Positions 37,432 through 47,309 of a DNA stretch of 64,000 nt are shown in pieces; position 1 is the stretch's first letter, and every line of letters starts with the position of its first letter. The stretch comes from DASUBN01 sp964584665 (GTDB lineage Bacteria > Pseudomonadota > Gammaproteobacteria > Natronospirales > REEB76), in assembly GCA_964584665.1 (NCBI GenBank), contig CAZPAO010000004.1:1-64000 (forward strand), written 5' to 3'. The translations under genes were made by a program, and so were the position numbers. Under the pieces are notes generated by a model that was not told where the DNA came from, did no database searches, and saw nothing but the letters and a program-made list of their open reading frames with translations.

Positions 37432-38838
37432 ATGACAGCCACCTCCGATCTCACGGCGCGCCTCGCCGCGTCCTTCAAGGCTTATGACATCCGCGGCCGC
37501 GTCCCCCAGGAACTGGACGCGGATATCGCCTATGCCATCGGCCGGGCCTTCGTGGAACTCACGCGCCCCAAGCAGGTGGCGGTGGGGCGGGACGTCCGTC
37601 TCTCCAGCTCCGAACTCGCTGCTGCGGTGGCGCGCGGCATCCAGGACGCGGGCGCGGACGTGCTGGACATCGGCCTCTGCGGTACCGAGCAGGTGTACCA
37701 CGCTACCTTCAGTCGCAACTTAGGGGGAGGCATCATGGTCACCGCCAGCCACAACCCCATGGGCTACAACGGCATGAAGCTGGTGCGCGAGGACTCGCGC
37801 CCGGTGAGCGGCGACAGCGGCCTGTTCGAGATCCAGGCACGGGTGGCCTCGCAGCCCGAGTGGCGCGCGCCGGCACGGCGCGGACGCGTCGAGAGCGTCG
37901 ATCTCATGCGCGACTATGTGCGCCATCTCCTCAGTTACGTGCAGCTCAATGACCTGAAACCCCTCACCATCGTCTGCAATGCCGGCAACGGCTGCGCTGG
38001 GCCGGTGATCGACGCGCTGGAACCGGAGCTGCCCTTCAAGTTCGTGAAGCTGCAGCATGAGCCGGACGGGCATTTCCCCAATGGCATCCCCAACCCGCTG
38101 CTCACGGAGAACCGCGCCGTCACCGCCGCGGCGGTGCGCGAGCACCGGGCGGATTTCGGCATCGCCTGGGACGGCGACTTCGACCGCTGCTTCTTCTTCG
38201 ATGGCGAAGGCGGCTTCGTGGAGGGCTACTACCTGGTGGGCCTCCTGGCCCGCACGCTGCTCGCCAACCACCCGGGCGCTAAGATCGTGCACGACCCGCG
38301 CCTCACCTGGGGCACCATACAGACCGTGAAGGCCGCCGGCGGCCTGCCGGTGCTGAGCAAGACGGGCCATGCCTTCATCAAGGAGCGCATGCGCCGCGAG
38401 GACGCGCTCTACGGCGGCGAGATGAGCGCTCACCACTATTTCCGCGACTTCCGTTACTGCGACAGCGGCATGATCCCCTGGCTGCTGGTGGCGGAACTCG
38501 TCAGCCGCACCGGCCAGAGCCTGAAGCAACTGGTCGAGGCCCAGCAGGCAGCCTTCCCGGTCAGCGGCGAGATCAACCGCGTGGTGGCGGATCCGGACCG
38601 GGTGATCGCCGCGGTGGAGGCCAAGTACCAGCCCGCCGCCACCCACATGGACCAGGTGGACGGCCTGAGCCTCGAATACCCGGACTGGCGCTTCAACCTG
38701 CGCAAGTCCAACACCGAGCCCATCCTCCGGCTCAACGTGGAGTCCCGGGCCGACGCGGCCCTGATGCAGAGCCGTACCGACGAACTGCTGGGCTTCATTG
38801 ATAAGATGGGTGCTCTTGGAGCGAAGGCCCACCCATGA
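37432..38838 (+). CDS. manB: Phosphomannomutase/phosphoglucomutase (ManB/CpsG/AlgC type)
   Basis: Enzyme of 468 residues that interconverts mannose-6-P and mannose-1-P (and often the glucose phosphates), feeding GDP-mannose and, via glucose-1-P, dTDP-rhamnose. The phosphoserine is Ser106 in TASHNPMGYNGMK. The Mg2+ loop is DGDFDRC at about 247-253, with Asp247, Asp249 and Asp251. The sugar-specificity loop GGEMSAHHYF is near 326-335, and RKSNTEPILRLNVE near 424 binds phosphate. The stop overlaps the ATG of manC by four bases. Confidence 0.95.
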   Translation: MTATSDLTARLAASFKAYDIRGRVPQELDADIAYAIGRAFVELTRPKQVAVGRDVRLSSSELAAAVARGIQDAGADVLDIGLCGTEQVYHATFSRNLGGGIMVTASHNPMGYNGMKLVREDSRPVSGDSGLFEIQARVASQPEWRAPARRGRVESVDLMRDYVRHLLSYVQLNDLKPLTIVCNAGNGCAGPVIDALEPELPFKFVKLQHEPDGHFPNGIPNPLLTENRAVTAAAVREHRADFGIAWDGDFDRCFFFDGEGGFVEGYYLVGLLARTLLANHPGAKIVHDPRLTWGTIQTVKAAGGLPVLSKTGHAFIKERMRREDALYGGEMSAHHYFRDFRYCDSGMIPWLLVAELVSRTGQSLKQLVEAQQAAFPVSGEINRVVADPDRVIAAVEAKYQPAATHMDQVDGLSLEYPDWRFNLRKSNTEPILRLNVESRADAALMQSRTDELLGFIDKMGALGAKAHP

Positions 38839-40268
38839 TCCTGCCAGTCATCATCTCCGGCGGTGCCGGCACCCGCCTCTGGCCGGTATCACGCGAGGCG
38901 CGCCCCAAGCCCTTCATGCAGGTGAAGGATGGCATGTCGCTCCTGCAGAGCACGCTGGCCCGTTCCGCGGCGCTGCCGGGCGTGAAGGAGCTCCTGGTGG
39001 TCACCAACCGTGACCACCATTTCCAGAGCGAGGAGCAACTCGCCGGGATGAAGGCCGCCCTCGGCGGCGCCAAGGTCTCATTCCTGCTGGAGCCTTTGGG
39101 TAGGAACACCACCGCTGCCATCGCCATGGCTGCCTTTATGGCAGCCGAGCGCCATGGCGATGGGACCCTGTTATTGGCCCTGCCGGCAGACCATCTGATC
39201 GAGGACCGACAGGCTTTCCTGGCCGCCGTGGCAGTGGCTGCGCCGGAAGCAGCCAAGGGTGACTTCGTCACCTTCGGCATCGTGCCCACCGGCCCCGAGA
39301 CGGGCTATGGCTACATCCAATGCGCCGGCGCCTGGAAGCAGGGCGCGGCGGGAGACGTGAAGCGCTTCGTGGAGAAGCCCGACTACGACCGGGCCAAGGC
39401 TTTCCTGGCCTCCGGCGACTACCTCTGGAACTCCGGCATGTTCTGCTTCCGGGCAGACGCCATCCTGGCGGCCATCGGGAAGTACGCTCCTGATATCCAC
39501 GCCAAGACCAAAGAATCCTGGCGCCTCAGTTCTGCTGCAGCCAAAGACCCGCGTGTGGTGCAGATAGAATCCGCGGTCTTCACCCAGGTGCCGTCCATCT
39601 CCATCGACTACGCGGTGATGGAGAAGGCGGACAACGTGAAGGTGGTGCCCAGCGACTTCGGCTGGAGCGACATCGGTTCCTGGAGTTCCGTCAGCGAGCT
39701 GACCGACCCGGATTCCCAGGGCAACCGGGTGGTGGGCAAGGCGGTGCTGGTGGACGCCACGGACAACTACATCCAGGGCGAGGGCCGGGTGATCGCTGCC
39801 GTGGGCGTGAAGGACCTGGTCATCATCGACACGCCGGATGCGCTCTTGGTGGGCCGCCGCGACAAGATGCAGAAGGTGAAGGACGTGGTGGACAAGCTGC
39901 GCCTGGAAGGCCATGAGTCCGCCAAGCTGCACCGCACCGTGTACCGCCCCTGGGGCACCTACACCGTGCTGGAGGAGGGGCCCCACTACAAGATGAAGCG
40001 CATCGTGGTGAAACCCCATGCCTCGCTCTCGTTGCAGATGCACAAGCACCGCAGCGAGCACTGGGTGGTGATCGAGGGTTCGGCCGAGATCGTCAACGGC
40101 GAACAGACCCTGCGGCTGGAGCACGACCAATCCACCTACATCCCGGCGGGTCACAAGCACCGCCTGAGCAACCCCGGCGAGACCGACCTCACCATCATCG
40201 AGGTGCAGACCGGCTCGTATCTCGGCGAGGACGACATCGTGCGCTTCGAGGACATCTACGGTCGCTGA
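38835..40268 (+). CDS. manC: Mannose-1-phosphate guanylyltransferase / mannose-6-phosphate isomerase
   Basis: Bifunctional type II enzyme of 477 residues making GDP-mannose. The N-terminal nucleotidyltransferase has SGGAGTRLWPVSRE at 8-21 and the FVEKPD motif near 177-182. The C-terminal cupin, about 355-477, carries the isomerase site (GTYTVLEEG, SLQMHKHRSEHW, then the YIPAGHKHRLSNPG segment). It is translationally coupled to manB. No gmd or rmd gene is in the window, so GDP-mannose may be used directly. miaB begins one base after the stop, tying a tRNA-modification gene to the end of the polysaccharide operon. Confidence 0.96.
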   Translation: MILPVIISGGAGTRLWPVSREARPKPFMQVKDGMSLLQSTLARSAALPGVKELLVVTNRDHHFQSEEQLAGMKAALGGAKVSFLLEPLGRNTTAAIAMAAFMAAERHGDGTLLLALPADHLIEDRQAFLAAVAVAAPEAAKGDFVTFGIVPTGPETGYGYIQCAGAWKQGAAGDVKRFVEKPDYDRAKAFLASGDYLWNSGMFCFRADAILAAIGKYAPDIHAKTKESWRLSSAAAKDPRVVQIESAVFTQVPSISIDYAVMEKADNVKVVPSDFGWSDIGSWSSVSELTDPDSQGNRVVGKAVLVDATDNYIQGEGRVIAAVGVKDLVIIDTPDALLVGRRDKMQKVKDVVDKLRLEGHESAKLHRTVYRPWGTYTVLEEGPHYKMKRIVVKPHASLSLQMHKHRSEHWVVIEGSAEIVNGEQTLRLEHDQSTYIPAGHKHRLSNPGETDLTIIEVQTGSYLGEDDIVRFEDIYGR

Positions 40269-40269
40269 C

Positions 40270-41603
40270 ATGGCGCGCGTGCACATCAAGACCTTCGGCT
40301 GCCAGATGAACGAGTACGACTCGGGCAAGATGCTGGAGGTGCTGGCCGCGACCCAGGGTTACTCCCTGACCGAAGATCCCGCCGAGGCGGACCTGCTGCT
40401 GCTCAACACCTGCTCGGTGCGGGAGAAGGCCCAGGAGAAGGTCTTCACCCAGTTGGGCCTGTGGAAGCGGTTCAAGAAAGCGCGCCCGGGCGTCGTCATC
40501 GGCGTGGGCGGCTGCGTGGCGAGCCAGGAAGGCAGCGGCATCGTACGGCGCGCACCCCAGGTGGACCTGGTGTTCGGCCCCCAGACCCTGCACCGCCTGC
40601 CTGAGATGCTGGAGCAGACGCGCCGCACCGGGCAGCCGGTGGTGGACGTGTCCTTCCCCGAGATCGAGAAGTTCGACCGGCTGCCGCCGCCCCGGGCCGA
40701 GGGTGCCACCGCCTTCGTCTCCATCATGGAGGGCTGCAGCAAGTACTGCACCTTCTGCGTGGTGCCCTACACCCGCGGCGAGGAAGTGAGCCGGCCGTTC
40801 GACAGCGTATTGGCTGAGGTGGCGGAACTGGCGGAGCAGGGCGTGAAGGAGATCACGCTGCTCGGCCAGAACGTGAACGGTTACCGCGGCGCCATGCACG
40901 GCGGAGGCAGCGCCGATCTGGCGCTGCTCATCGAATACGTGGCGGCGTTGGACGCCGTCGAGCGCATCCGCTTCACCACCTCCCATCCGCTCGAGTTCTC
41001 GGACCGGCTCATCCGCGCCTACGCGGAGGAACCCAAGCTCGCCGGCTACCTGCACCTGCCGGTGCAGAGCGGCTCGGACCGCATACTCGCTGCGATGAAG
41101 CGCGGCCACACGGCCCTCGAATACAAAGCCAAGATCCGCCGCCTGCGCGAGGCGCGGCCGGACATCAGTCTGTCCTCGGACTTCATCGTCGGTTTCCCCG
41201 GCGAGACGGAGCGGGATTTCGAGGCGACCTTGAAGCTCGTGGAGGAACTGCGCCTGGACCAGTCCTTCATCTTCATCTACAGCCGTCGCCCCGGCACCCC
41301 CGCCGCGGGTTATGCGGACGATGTGCCCCATGCGGAGAAGGTGCGCCGCCTCGACGCGCTGCAGGCCCGCATCCACGGCTTCGGCCAGGATTATATGCGG
41401 GCGAAGGTCGGCACCCGCCAGCGGGTGCTGGTTGAACGCCTCTCTGAACGTGACCCGCACGAAGTGGCGGGCAAGACCGAATGCAACCGCTGGGTGAATT
41501 TTCCCGGCGACGCGCGGCTCATCGGCCGCTTCGTGGAGGTGGATGTGACCGAGGCCATGATGAACTCCTACCGCGGGCGTCTCGCGGCGGACGGGGAAGC
41601 GGC

Positions 41604-41607
<4 letters not shown>
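40270..41607 (+). CDS. miaB: tRNA-2-methylthio-N6-dimethylallyladenosine synthase
   Basis: Radical-SAM methylthiotransferase modifying A37 of tRNAs that read UNN codons. The protein is 445 residues. The N-terminal UPF0004 domain supplies three cluster cysteines (Cys11 in FGCQMN, one in LLNTCSVREKAQ and one in GGCVASQEG). The radical-SAM cluster is Cys156-x3-Cys160-x2-Cys163 in GCSKYCTFC. A TRAM-like region closes the protein (near 380-440). The start is one base after the manC stop, and the TGA overlaps the ybeZ start (ATGA). The miaB-ybeZ-ybeY order is conserved in gammaproteobacteria. Confidence 0.97.
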
Positions 41608-42586
<979 letters not shown>

Positions 42587-42587
<1 letters not shown>

Positions 42588-43054
42588 TGGGCGCGCGCAT
42601 CGAAGTGGACGTGGACGTGGAGGATGCGAGCGGCAGCGCCGGCGTGCCGGATGCCGCGAGCCTCAGCCGCTGGGCAGAAGCCGCCCTGGCAGGGCGGCGC
42701 GCGGAAGCTGAACTCTCCATCCGCATCGTCGGGGAGGCGGAGAGCGCCGCGCTGAACGACACATACCGTCACAAAGCCGGTCCCACCAACGTGCTCTCCT
42801 TCCCGGCGGAACTGCCGGCGGGGGTGCCGGTGGCGGCCTTGGGGGACCTCGTCATCTGCGCGCCGGTGGTGGCGCGGGAAGCGGCGGCCCAGGGCAAGCT
42901 GCCGGAGGCCCATTGGGCCCACATGGTGGTGCACGGCTGCCTGCACCTCCTCGGCTACGACCACATGGATGACGCCCAGGCGGCGGAGATGGAGCCGCTG
43001 GAGACCCGCATCCTGGCGGCCTTGGGCTTCCAGGACCCCTACGCACCCCGCTGA
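42587..43054 (+). CDS. ybeY: Endoribonuclease YbeY, 16S rRNA maturation
   Basis: Single-strand-specific metallo-RNase involved in 16S rRNA 3'-end maturation and 70S quality control. The protein is 155 residues. The zinc motif HGCLHLLGYDH places His116, His120 and His126. AALNDTYRHKAGPTNVLSFP at about 54-73 is the second family signature. It overlaps ybeZ (TGATG) and is followed by a 66-base gap containing a candidate promoter for corC. Confidence 0.96.
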
Positions 43055-43078
43055 AGCCCCCGAACCCCGCGATTTTGC

Positions 43079-43087
43079 TGGTAAAAT
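43079..43087 (+). promoter_or_regulatory. Extended -10 promoter candidate for corC-lnt
   Basis: TGGTAAAAT at 43079-43087 matches the extended -10 form TGnTAtAAT in five of six hexamer positions and lies 34 bases upstream of the corC ATG. The preceding ATTTT makes the region locally A/T-rich. No good -35 is present, as expected for an extended -10 promoter. Confidence 0.45.
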
Positions 43088-43120
43088 CCGCTTCCGACCT
43101 TCCTCCGACGGCCCATTTTG

Positions 43121-43990
43121 ATGTCCGATCAAGACCCGCAGAGCAGCGGCAGCCCCGGCCTGCGTGCCTGGTTCCAGCGCCTCGGCCAAGCCCTCTCCGG
43201 CGAGCCCCGCGACCGCGAAGAGCTGCTGGAACTCATCAACGACGCCCGCGAACGTAACCTGTTCGATGCCGACGCCCAGACCATGCTGGAGGGCGTGCTG
43301 CAGGTGGCGGACATGCAGGTGCGCGACGTCATGATCCCGCGCGCCCAGATGGTGGCCCTGGAGAAGGACATGGACCTGCCCCAGGCTTTGGCGGTGCTGA
43401 GCGAGTCCGGACATTCGCGCTTCCCGGTGGTGGGGGAGGACCGGGACCAGGTCACCGGCGTCGTGCTGGCCAAGGACCTGCTCAACCACTTCGTCGAGGG
43501 CGGCGAGACCGACTTCAACCTGCGCGAGTATCTCCGGCCCGCCCCGTTCGTGCCCGAGAGCATGCGGCTCAACATCCTGCTCAAGAAGTTCCGCGCCAGC
43601 CGTAACCACATGGCCATCGTGGCGGACGAGTACGGCGGCGTGGCCGGTCTCGTCACCATCGAGGACGTGCTGGAGCAGATCGTCGGCGAGATCGACGACG
43701 AATACGACGTGGACGACGAGCAGCGCATCCTCAAGCACACCGACAGCCGCTACACCGTGAAGGCGGTGACACCGGTGGAGGATTTCAACGAGTATTTCGG
43801 CACCACCCTGAGCGACGCTGAGTTCGAGACCGTGGGCGGGCTCGTAACCCACGCCTTCGGCCACCTGCCCAAGCGTGGCGAGAAGATCGAGCTGGAGGGC
43901 TTCCGCTTTAAGGTGCTGCGCGCCGACAGCCGCCGGCTGCATCTCCTGGAAGCGTTGCGCAGGCCGCCCGCCGCCGAAAGCGAAGCATGA
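43121..43990 (+). CDS. corC: CorC/YbeX family CBS-domain protein
   Basis: Cytosolic protein of 289 residues with two CBS domains (about 65-190; DVMIPRAQMV, then HMAIVADEYGGVAGLVTIEDVLEQ) and a C-terminal CorC_HlyC domain (about 205-285). Relatives are linked to magnesium/cobalt efflux and, for YbeX, to ribosome metabolism. The ATG at 43121 is chosen over an in-frame TTG immediately upstream. The gene stands in the conserved ybeZ-ybeY-ybeX-lnt order, and its TGA overlaps the lnt start (ATGA). Confidence 0.93.
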   Translation: MSDQDPQSSGSPGLRAWFQRLGQALSGEPRDREELLELINDARERNLFDADAQTMLEGVLQVADMQVRDVMIPRAQMVALEKDMDLPQALAVLSESGHSRFPVVGEDRDQVTGVVLAKDLLNHFVEGGETDFNLREYLRPAPFVPESMRLNILLKKFRASRNHMAIVADEYGGVAGLVTIEDVLEQIVGEIDDEYDVDDEQRILKHTDSRYTVKAVTPVEDFNEYFGTTLSDAEFETVGGLVTHAFGHLPKRGEKIELEGFRFKVLRADSRRLHLLEALRRPPAAESEA

Positions 43991-45528
43991 ACCCCATGGC
44001 CGCCAGCTTCCGCCGCATCTCCACGCTGGCGGTGGCCTGGCGTGCGACTTGGATGGGAGAGGCTGCCGCCGCCGCACTCGGCGCGCTCACTGTGCTGGCC
44101 TTCGCCCCTTACGGCTTCTATCCCGCCGCGATACTCGGCCTCACGGGCCTGCTCTGGCTCATCGGCCCCTTAAGCTGGCGCCGCGCCGCCTGGCGCGGCC
44201 TCCTGTTCGGCCTGTGCGAGTTCCTCTGCGGCGTGCACTGGATCTACATCAGCCTGCACGACATGGGCGGCGTGCCGCCGCTGGCGGCGGGTCTCATGGT
44301 GCTGGTGCTGGTCTGCATCATGGGCCTGTATTCCGCCGCGGCCTGCGGCTTCGCCGCGGCCTGGTCCGCGGACGGACGCTGGCGGGTCTGGCTGCTGTTC
44401 CCCGCCGCCTGGACCTTCTTCGAATGGATGCGCGGCTGGTTCCTCACCGGCTTCCCTTGGCTGAACCTCGCCTACAGCCAGGTGGATTCCGCCCTGAGCG
44501 GCTATGCACCTTATCTCGCCGGCTTCGGCGTGAGCTTCTGCGTGGTCCTGAGCGGCGGCCTGCTGCTGGCAGCGCTGCAGGCCGGGAGCTGGCGCAAGGC
44601 CGCGCTCCCGGCCGCTGCTTTCGCGGCCCTATGGCTCGCCGGCTTCGGCCTGGGTGCCCTGCGCTGGACCCATCCCGCGGGTCCGCCCTTGAGCGTGAGC
44701 CTCATCCAGGGCGACGTGCCCCAGGACCAGAAGTGGGAACCCTCGGCTTTCGAGCCCACGCTGAAGCTCTACCGCAAGCTCACGGACGCGAATTGGTCGA
44801 GCAAGCTCATCGTCTGGCCGGAGGCGGCGGTGCCCGCCTACCAGGACGAAGTGCAGATCGAATACCTGGATCCGCTCGAGCAGGACGCACGCAAGCAGGG
44901 GAGCGATATCCTGCTGGGCGTGCCGACCTATGACGGCGAGAACTACTACAACAGCGTCATCAGCCTGGGGGCCAGTGACGGCACCTACGACAAGCGGCAT
45001 CTCGTGCCCTTCGGCGAGAACTTCGAGTTCCTGCCGCTGTGGGTGAAGCACCTCCTGCGCGACATGGACCTGCCGTATTCCAGCTTCAGCCCCGGCGCCG
45101 CCGAGCAGAAACTGCTGGTGGCGGCGGGTTATCCCGTCGGCACATCCATCTGCTACGAGGATGCCTACGGCAGTGAGATAATGCGTGCTCTCCCCCAGGC
45201 GGCCTTCCTCGTGAACGTGAGCAACGACGGCTGGTTCGGCGATTCCATCGCACTGCCCCAGCATCTCGAGATCGCGCGCCTGCGCGCCATCGAGGCCGGC
45301 CGCTGGCTGCTGCGCACCACCAACACCGGCATCACCGCCATCGTGGATGACCGCGGCCGCGTGCAAGGCACCGCACCCACCGACCAGGTCTACGTGCTCA
45401 AGGGCGAGGTCCAGCCGCTCGCGGGCGCGACACCCGTGAGCCTGTGGGGCGACCTGCCGGCGGTGGGCGGCTCGTCCCTGGTGCTGGTCTTCTTCGGTTG
45501 GCGCCGCCGCAGAAGGCGGCAGCCATGA
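43987..45528 (+). CDS. lnt: Apolipoprotein N-acyltransferase
   Basis: Inner-membrane enzyme adding the third acyl chain to the N-terminal cysteine of lipoproteins. The protein is 513 residues. Six or so membrane segments occupy about 25-215, and a periplasmic nitrilase-fold domain follows. The Glu279 (VWPEAAVP), Lys336 (YDKRHLVPFGE) and Cys389 (TSICYEDAYG) triad lines up with E. coli E267/K335/C387. The C-terminus has a last hydrophobic segment ending in a basic cluster. Its stop overlaps the start of the O-antigen-ligase-like gene (ATGA). Confidence 0.97.
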   Translation: MNPMAASFRRISTLAVAWRATWMGEAAAAALGALTVLAFAPYGFYPAAILGLTGLLWLIGPLSWRRAAWRGLLFGLCEFLCGVHWIYISLHDMGGVPPLAAGLMVLVLVCIMGLYSAAACGFAAAWSADGRWRVWLLFPAAWTFFEWMRGWFLTGFPWLNLAYSQVDSALSGYAPYLAGFGVSFCVVLSGGLLLAALQAGSWRKAALPAAAFAALWLAGFGLGALRWTHPAGPPLSVSLIQGDVPQDQKWEPSAFEPTLKLYRKLTDANWSSKLIVWPEAAVPAYQDEVQIEYLDPLEQDARKQGSDILLGVPTYDGENYYNSVISLGASDGTYDKRHLVPFGENFEFLPLWVKHLLRDMDLPYSSFSPGAAEQKLLVAAGYPVGTSICYEDAYGSEIMRALPQAAFLVNVSNDGWFGDSIALPQHLEIARLRAIEAGRWLLRTTNTGITAIVDDRGRVQGTAPTDQVYVLKGEVQPLAGATPVSLWGDLPAVGGSSLVLVFFGWRRRRRRQP

Positions 45529-47309
45529 AGCAGGAACTCTTGCAGATCAAGGCGGCGCTCCTCACCTGGCTGAAGCGCGGGGATGGTGAAGGCCACGCCG
45601 ACCACGTCATGCGCCTCACGGTGGCGGCGGTGGTGCTGCTGTTCCCCGCCGCCTGCCTGCTGGTGGACCGCAGCGACAGCCTGAGCCTGCTCCTCTTGCT
45701 TGTCATCGGTCTCACCGCCTGGGTACGCAACGGTTTCAGGGCGGGCCTCACGCGCCGCGAGTGGGCGTACGTGGCTGTCTTCGCATTCTTCTTCGTGGCG
45801 GGCTTGCTGGCCTTCGAGTTCGGTCACCAGACCGACGCGGGTTTCCGGCTCCTGGGGCGCTATCTCCGCCTGCTGTTCGTGCTGCCGGCGCTGATGGCCT
45901 TGAAGCGGTATCGGCCTCCCGCAGCGCTGATATGGGCGGGCCTCGGTCTGGGCGCCTTGGCCCTGGGCGCGGATGCGGCCTGGGAACGCATCGCGGGCGG
46001 CGCCGGCGCCGGCCTGCTGACCGCCAACACCGACAGCAACGCGGCCATCCTGCTGGGTGATCTCTCGGCGCTGCTCACCTTCACCTTCGCCGCGGGCTAT
46101 GTGTTCATCGACCAGCGCTTGCCGCGTCTCGGCCCCTGGCTGGTGGCGCTGTGCGTGCTGGCGGGATTATCCGCCTGCTTCCTGTCGGGCGCCCGCGGCG
46201 GCTGGATCGCGTTGCCGGTGCTATTGATCCTGTTCCTCACCGCCCGGCATCTGCTGCACCCGCGCGCGGTGCTGGCGGGCGCCGTGGTCATCGTAGCGCT
46301 CTTCGCCGGCCTCTACTTCCTGCCCCAGGCCCACGTGCGCGAACGCATCGCCAGCGGGGTGGTGCAGACCCGGGCCTATCTCCGTATCCAGGACAGCATC
46401 GCGAAATTCGGACATCCCTTGCATTGCCTGGATGACGTGACACTGCTCGGCATATGGGCATCCGGAGCGGTGCAGGCGGCTCCGCCTGCGATCAAGATCA
46501 GCGTCGCCAAGATGAGACGTTCGAGCGCGCTCGTGCTGCAACGGAGATACGGCTGTACGGGCACTGGGGTGCTGGTGCTCTACAATCCCGGCCCCGCCAA
46601 GGCCAGCATCCGGTTCCCGCGCTATCCACGCGTGGATGCAGGCCGTGCCGAGACGCGGTGGTTGGTGATGGGCAAGGGCGGCGTGAAGTTCGGCCATGGC
46701 GGCCGCAGCCTGCACCGGTTCCACACCCGGAAGTACGTGCATGTGGACATGGTCGCGCCGCGCCAGTTCAGCGATGGGGTGACCGTGGTCGTCCCGGCCC
46801 ACAGCCGCATCCTGCTGGTGCCCGTGGAGTCCTTCGTCGGCGAATACAGCTATGCGGTGCTGGCGCATGCCTCCGTGGCCGAACGGCTGCAGATGTGGTC
46901 CGTGGCCTGGGATATGTTCCGCCATGCACCACTCCTGGGCGTGGGCACCGGCGCCTACATGACCGAGGCCCGGCAGCGGGTCGAGGCCAACACGGCGCCG
47001 CCGGTGGTGGCGGTCTACGACCATCCCCATAACGAATACCTGGACGCGCTGTCCAGCCGCGGCCTGCTGGGCCTCCTGGCGCTGCTGCTGTTCCTCGGCG
47101 TGCCGGCCTGGCTCTTCAGCTGCGGCCTGCGCAGCCCGGATCCGGTGCGCATGGGCGCCTGCCTGGCCGGACTGATGCTGCCGGTGGGATTCGCCCTGTT
47201 CGGTCTCACCGAGACCATGTTCATCCATTCGGTGACCCTGGGCTGGTATGCCATCATGACAGCAGTGTTCCTGGTCACGGCTGATGCGACGGAGGGGAAG
47301 GTCCAGTGA
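45525..47309 (+). CDS. O-antigen ligase-like (Wzy_C) membrane protein with large inserted domain
   Basis: This 594-residue protein, from ATG 45525 overlapping the lnt stop, has about ten membrane segments. Wzy_C hallmarks are present: SGARGGW near 224-230, LQMWSVAWDMF, LLGVGTGAY and DHPHNEYLDALSSRG near 501-515. WaaL-type ligases join undecaprenyl-linked glycan to lipid A-core, so this could be the ligase for the upstream polysaccharide. Residues about 285-450 are an unusual insert in the large periplasmic loop. It is rich in beta-prone and basic segments (VLVLYNPGPAKASIRFP, then VTVVVPAHSRILLVPVE) and resembles nothing I recognise. The alternative is a protein-glycosylating ligase (PglL-like). 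Coupling to lnt and leuS is unusual. Confidence 0.8.
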   Translation: MKQELLQIKAALLTWLKRGDGEGHADHVMRLTVAAVVLLFPAACLLVDRSDSLSLLLLLVIGLTAWVRNGFRAGLTRREWAYVAVFAFFFVAGLLAFEFGHQTDAGFRLLGRYLRLLFVLPALMALKRYRPPAALIWAGLGLGALALGADAAWERIAGGAGAGLLTANTDSNAAILLGDLSALLTFTFAAGYVFIDQRLPRLGPWLVALCVLAGLSACFLSGARGGWIALPVLLILFLTARHLLHPRAVLAGAVVIVALFAGLYFLPQAHVRERIASGVVQTRAYLRIQDSIAKFGHPLHCLDDVTLLGIWASGAVQAAPPAIKISVAKMRRSSALVLQRRYGCTGTGVLVLYNPGPAKASIRFPRYPRVDAGRAETRWLVMGKGGVKFGHGGRSLHRFHTRKYVHVDMVAPRQFSDGVTVVVPAHSRILLVPVESFVGEYSYAVLAHASVAERLQMWSVAWDMFRHAPLLGVGTGAYMTEARQRVEANTAPPVVAVYDHPHNEYLDALSSRGLLGLLALLLFLGVPAWLFSCGLRSPDPVRMGACLAGLMLPVGFALFGLTETMFIHSVTLGWYAIMTAVFLVTADATEGKVQ

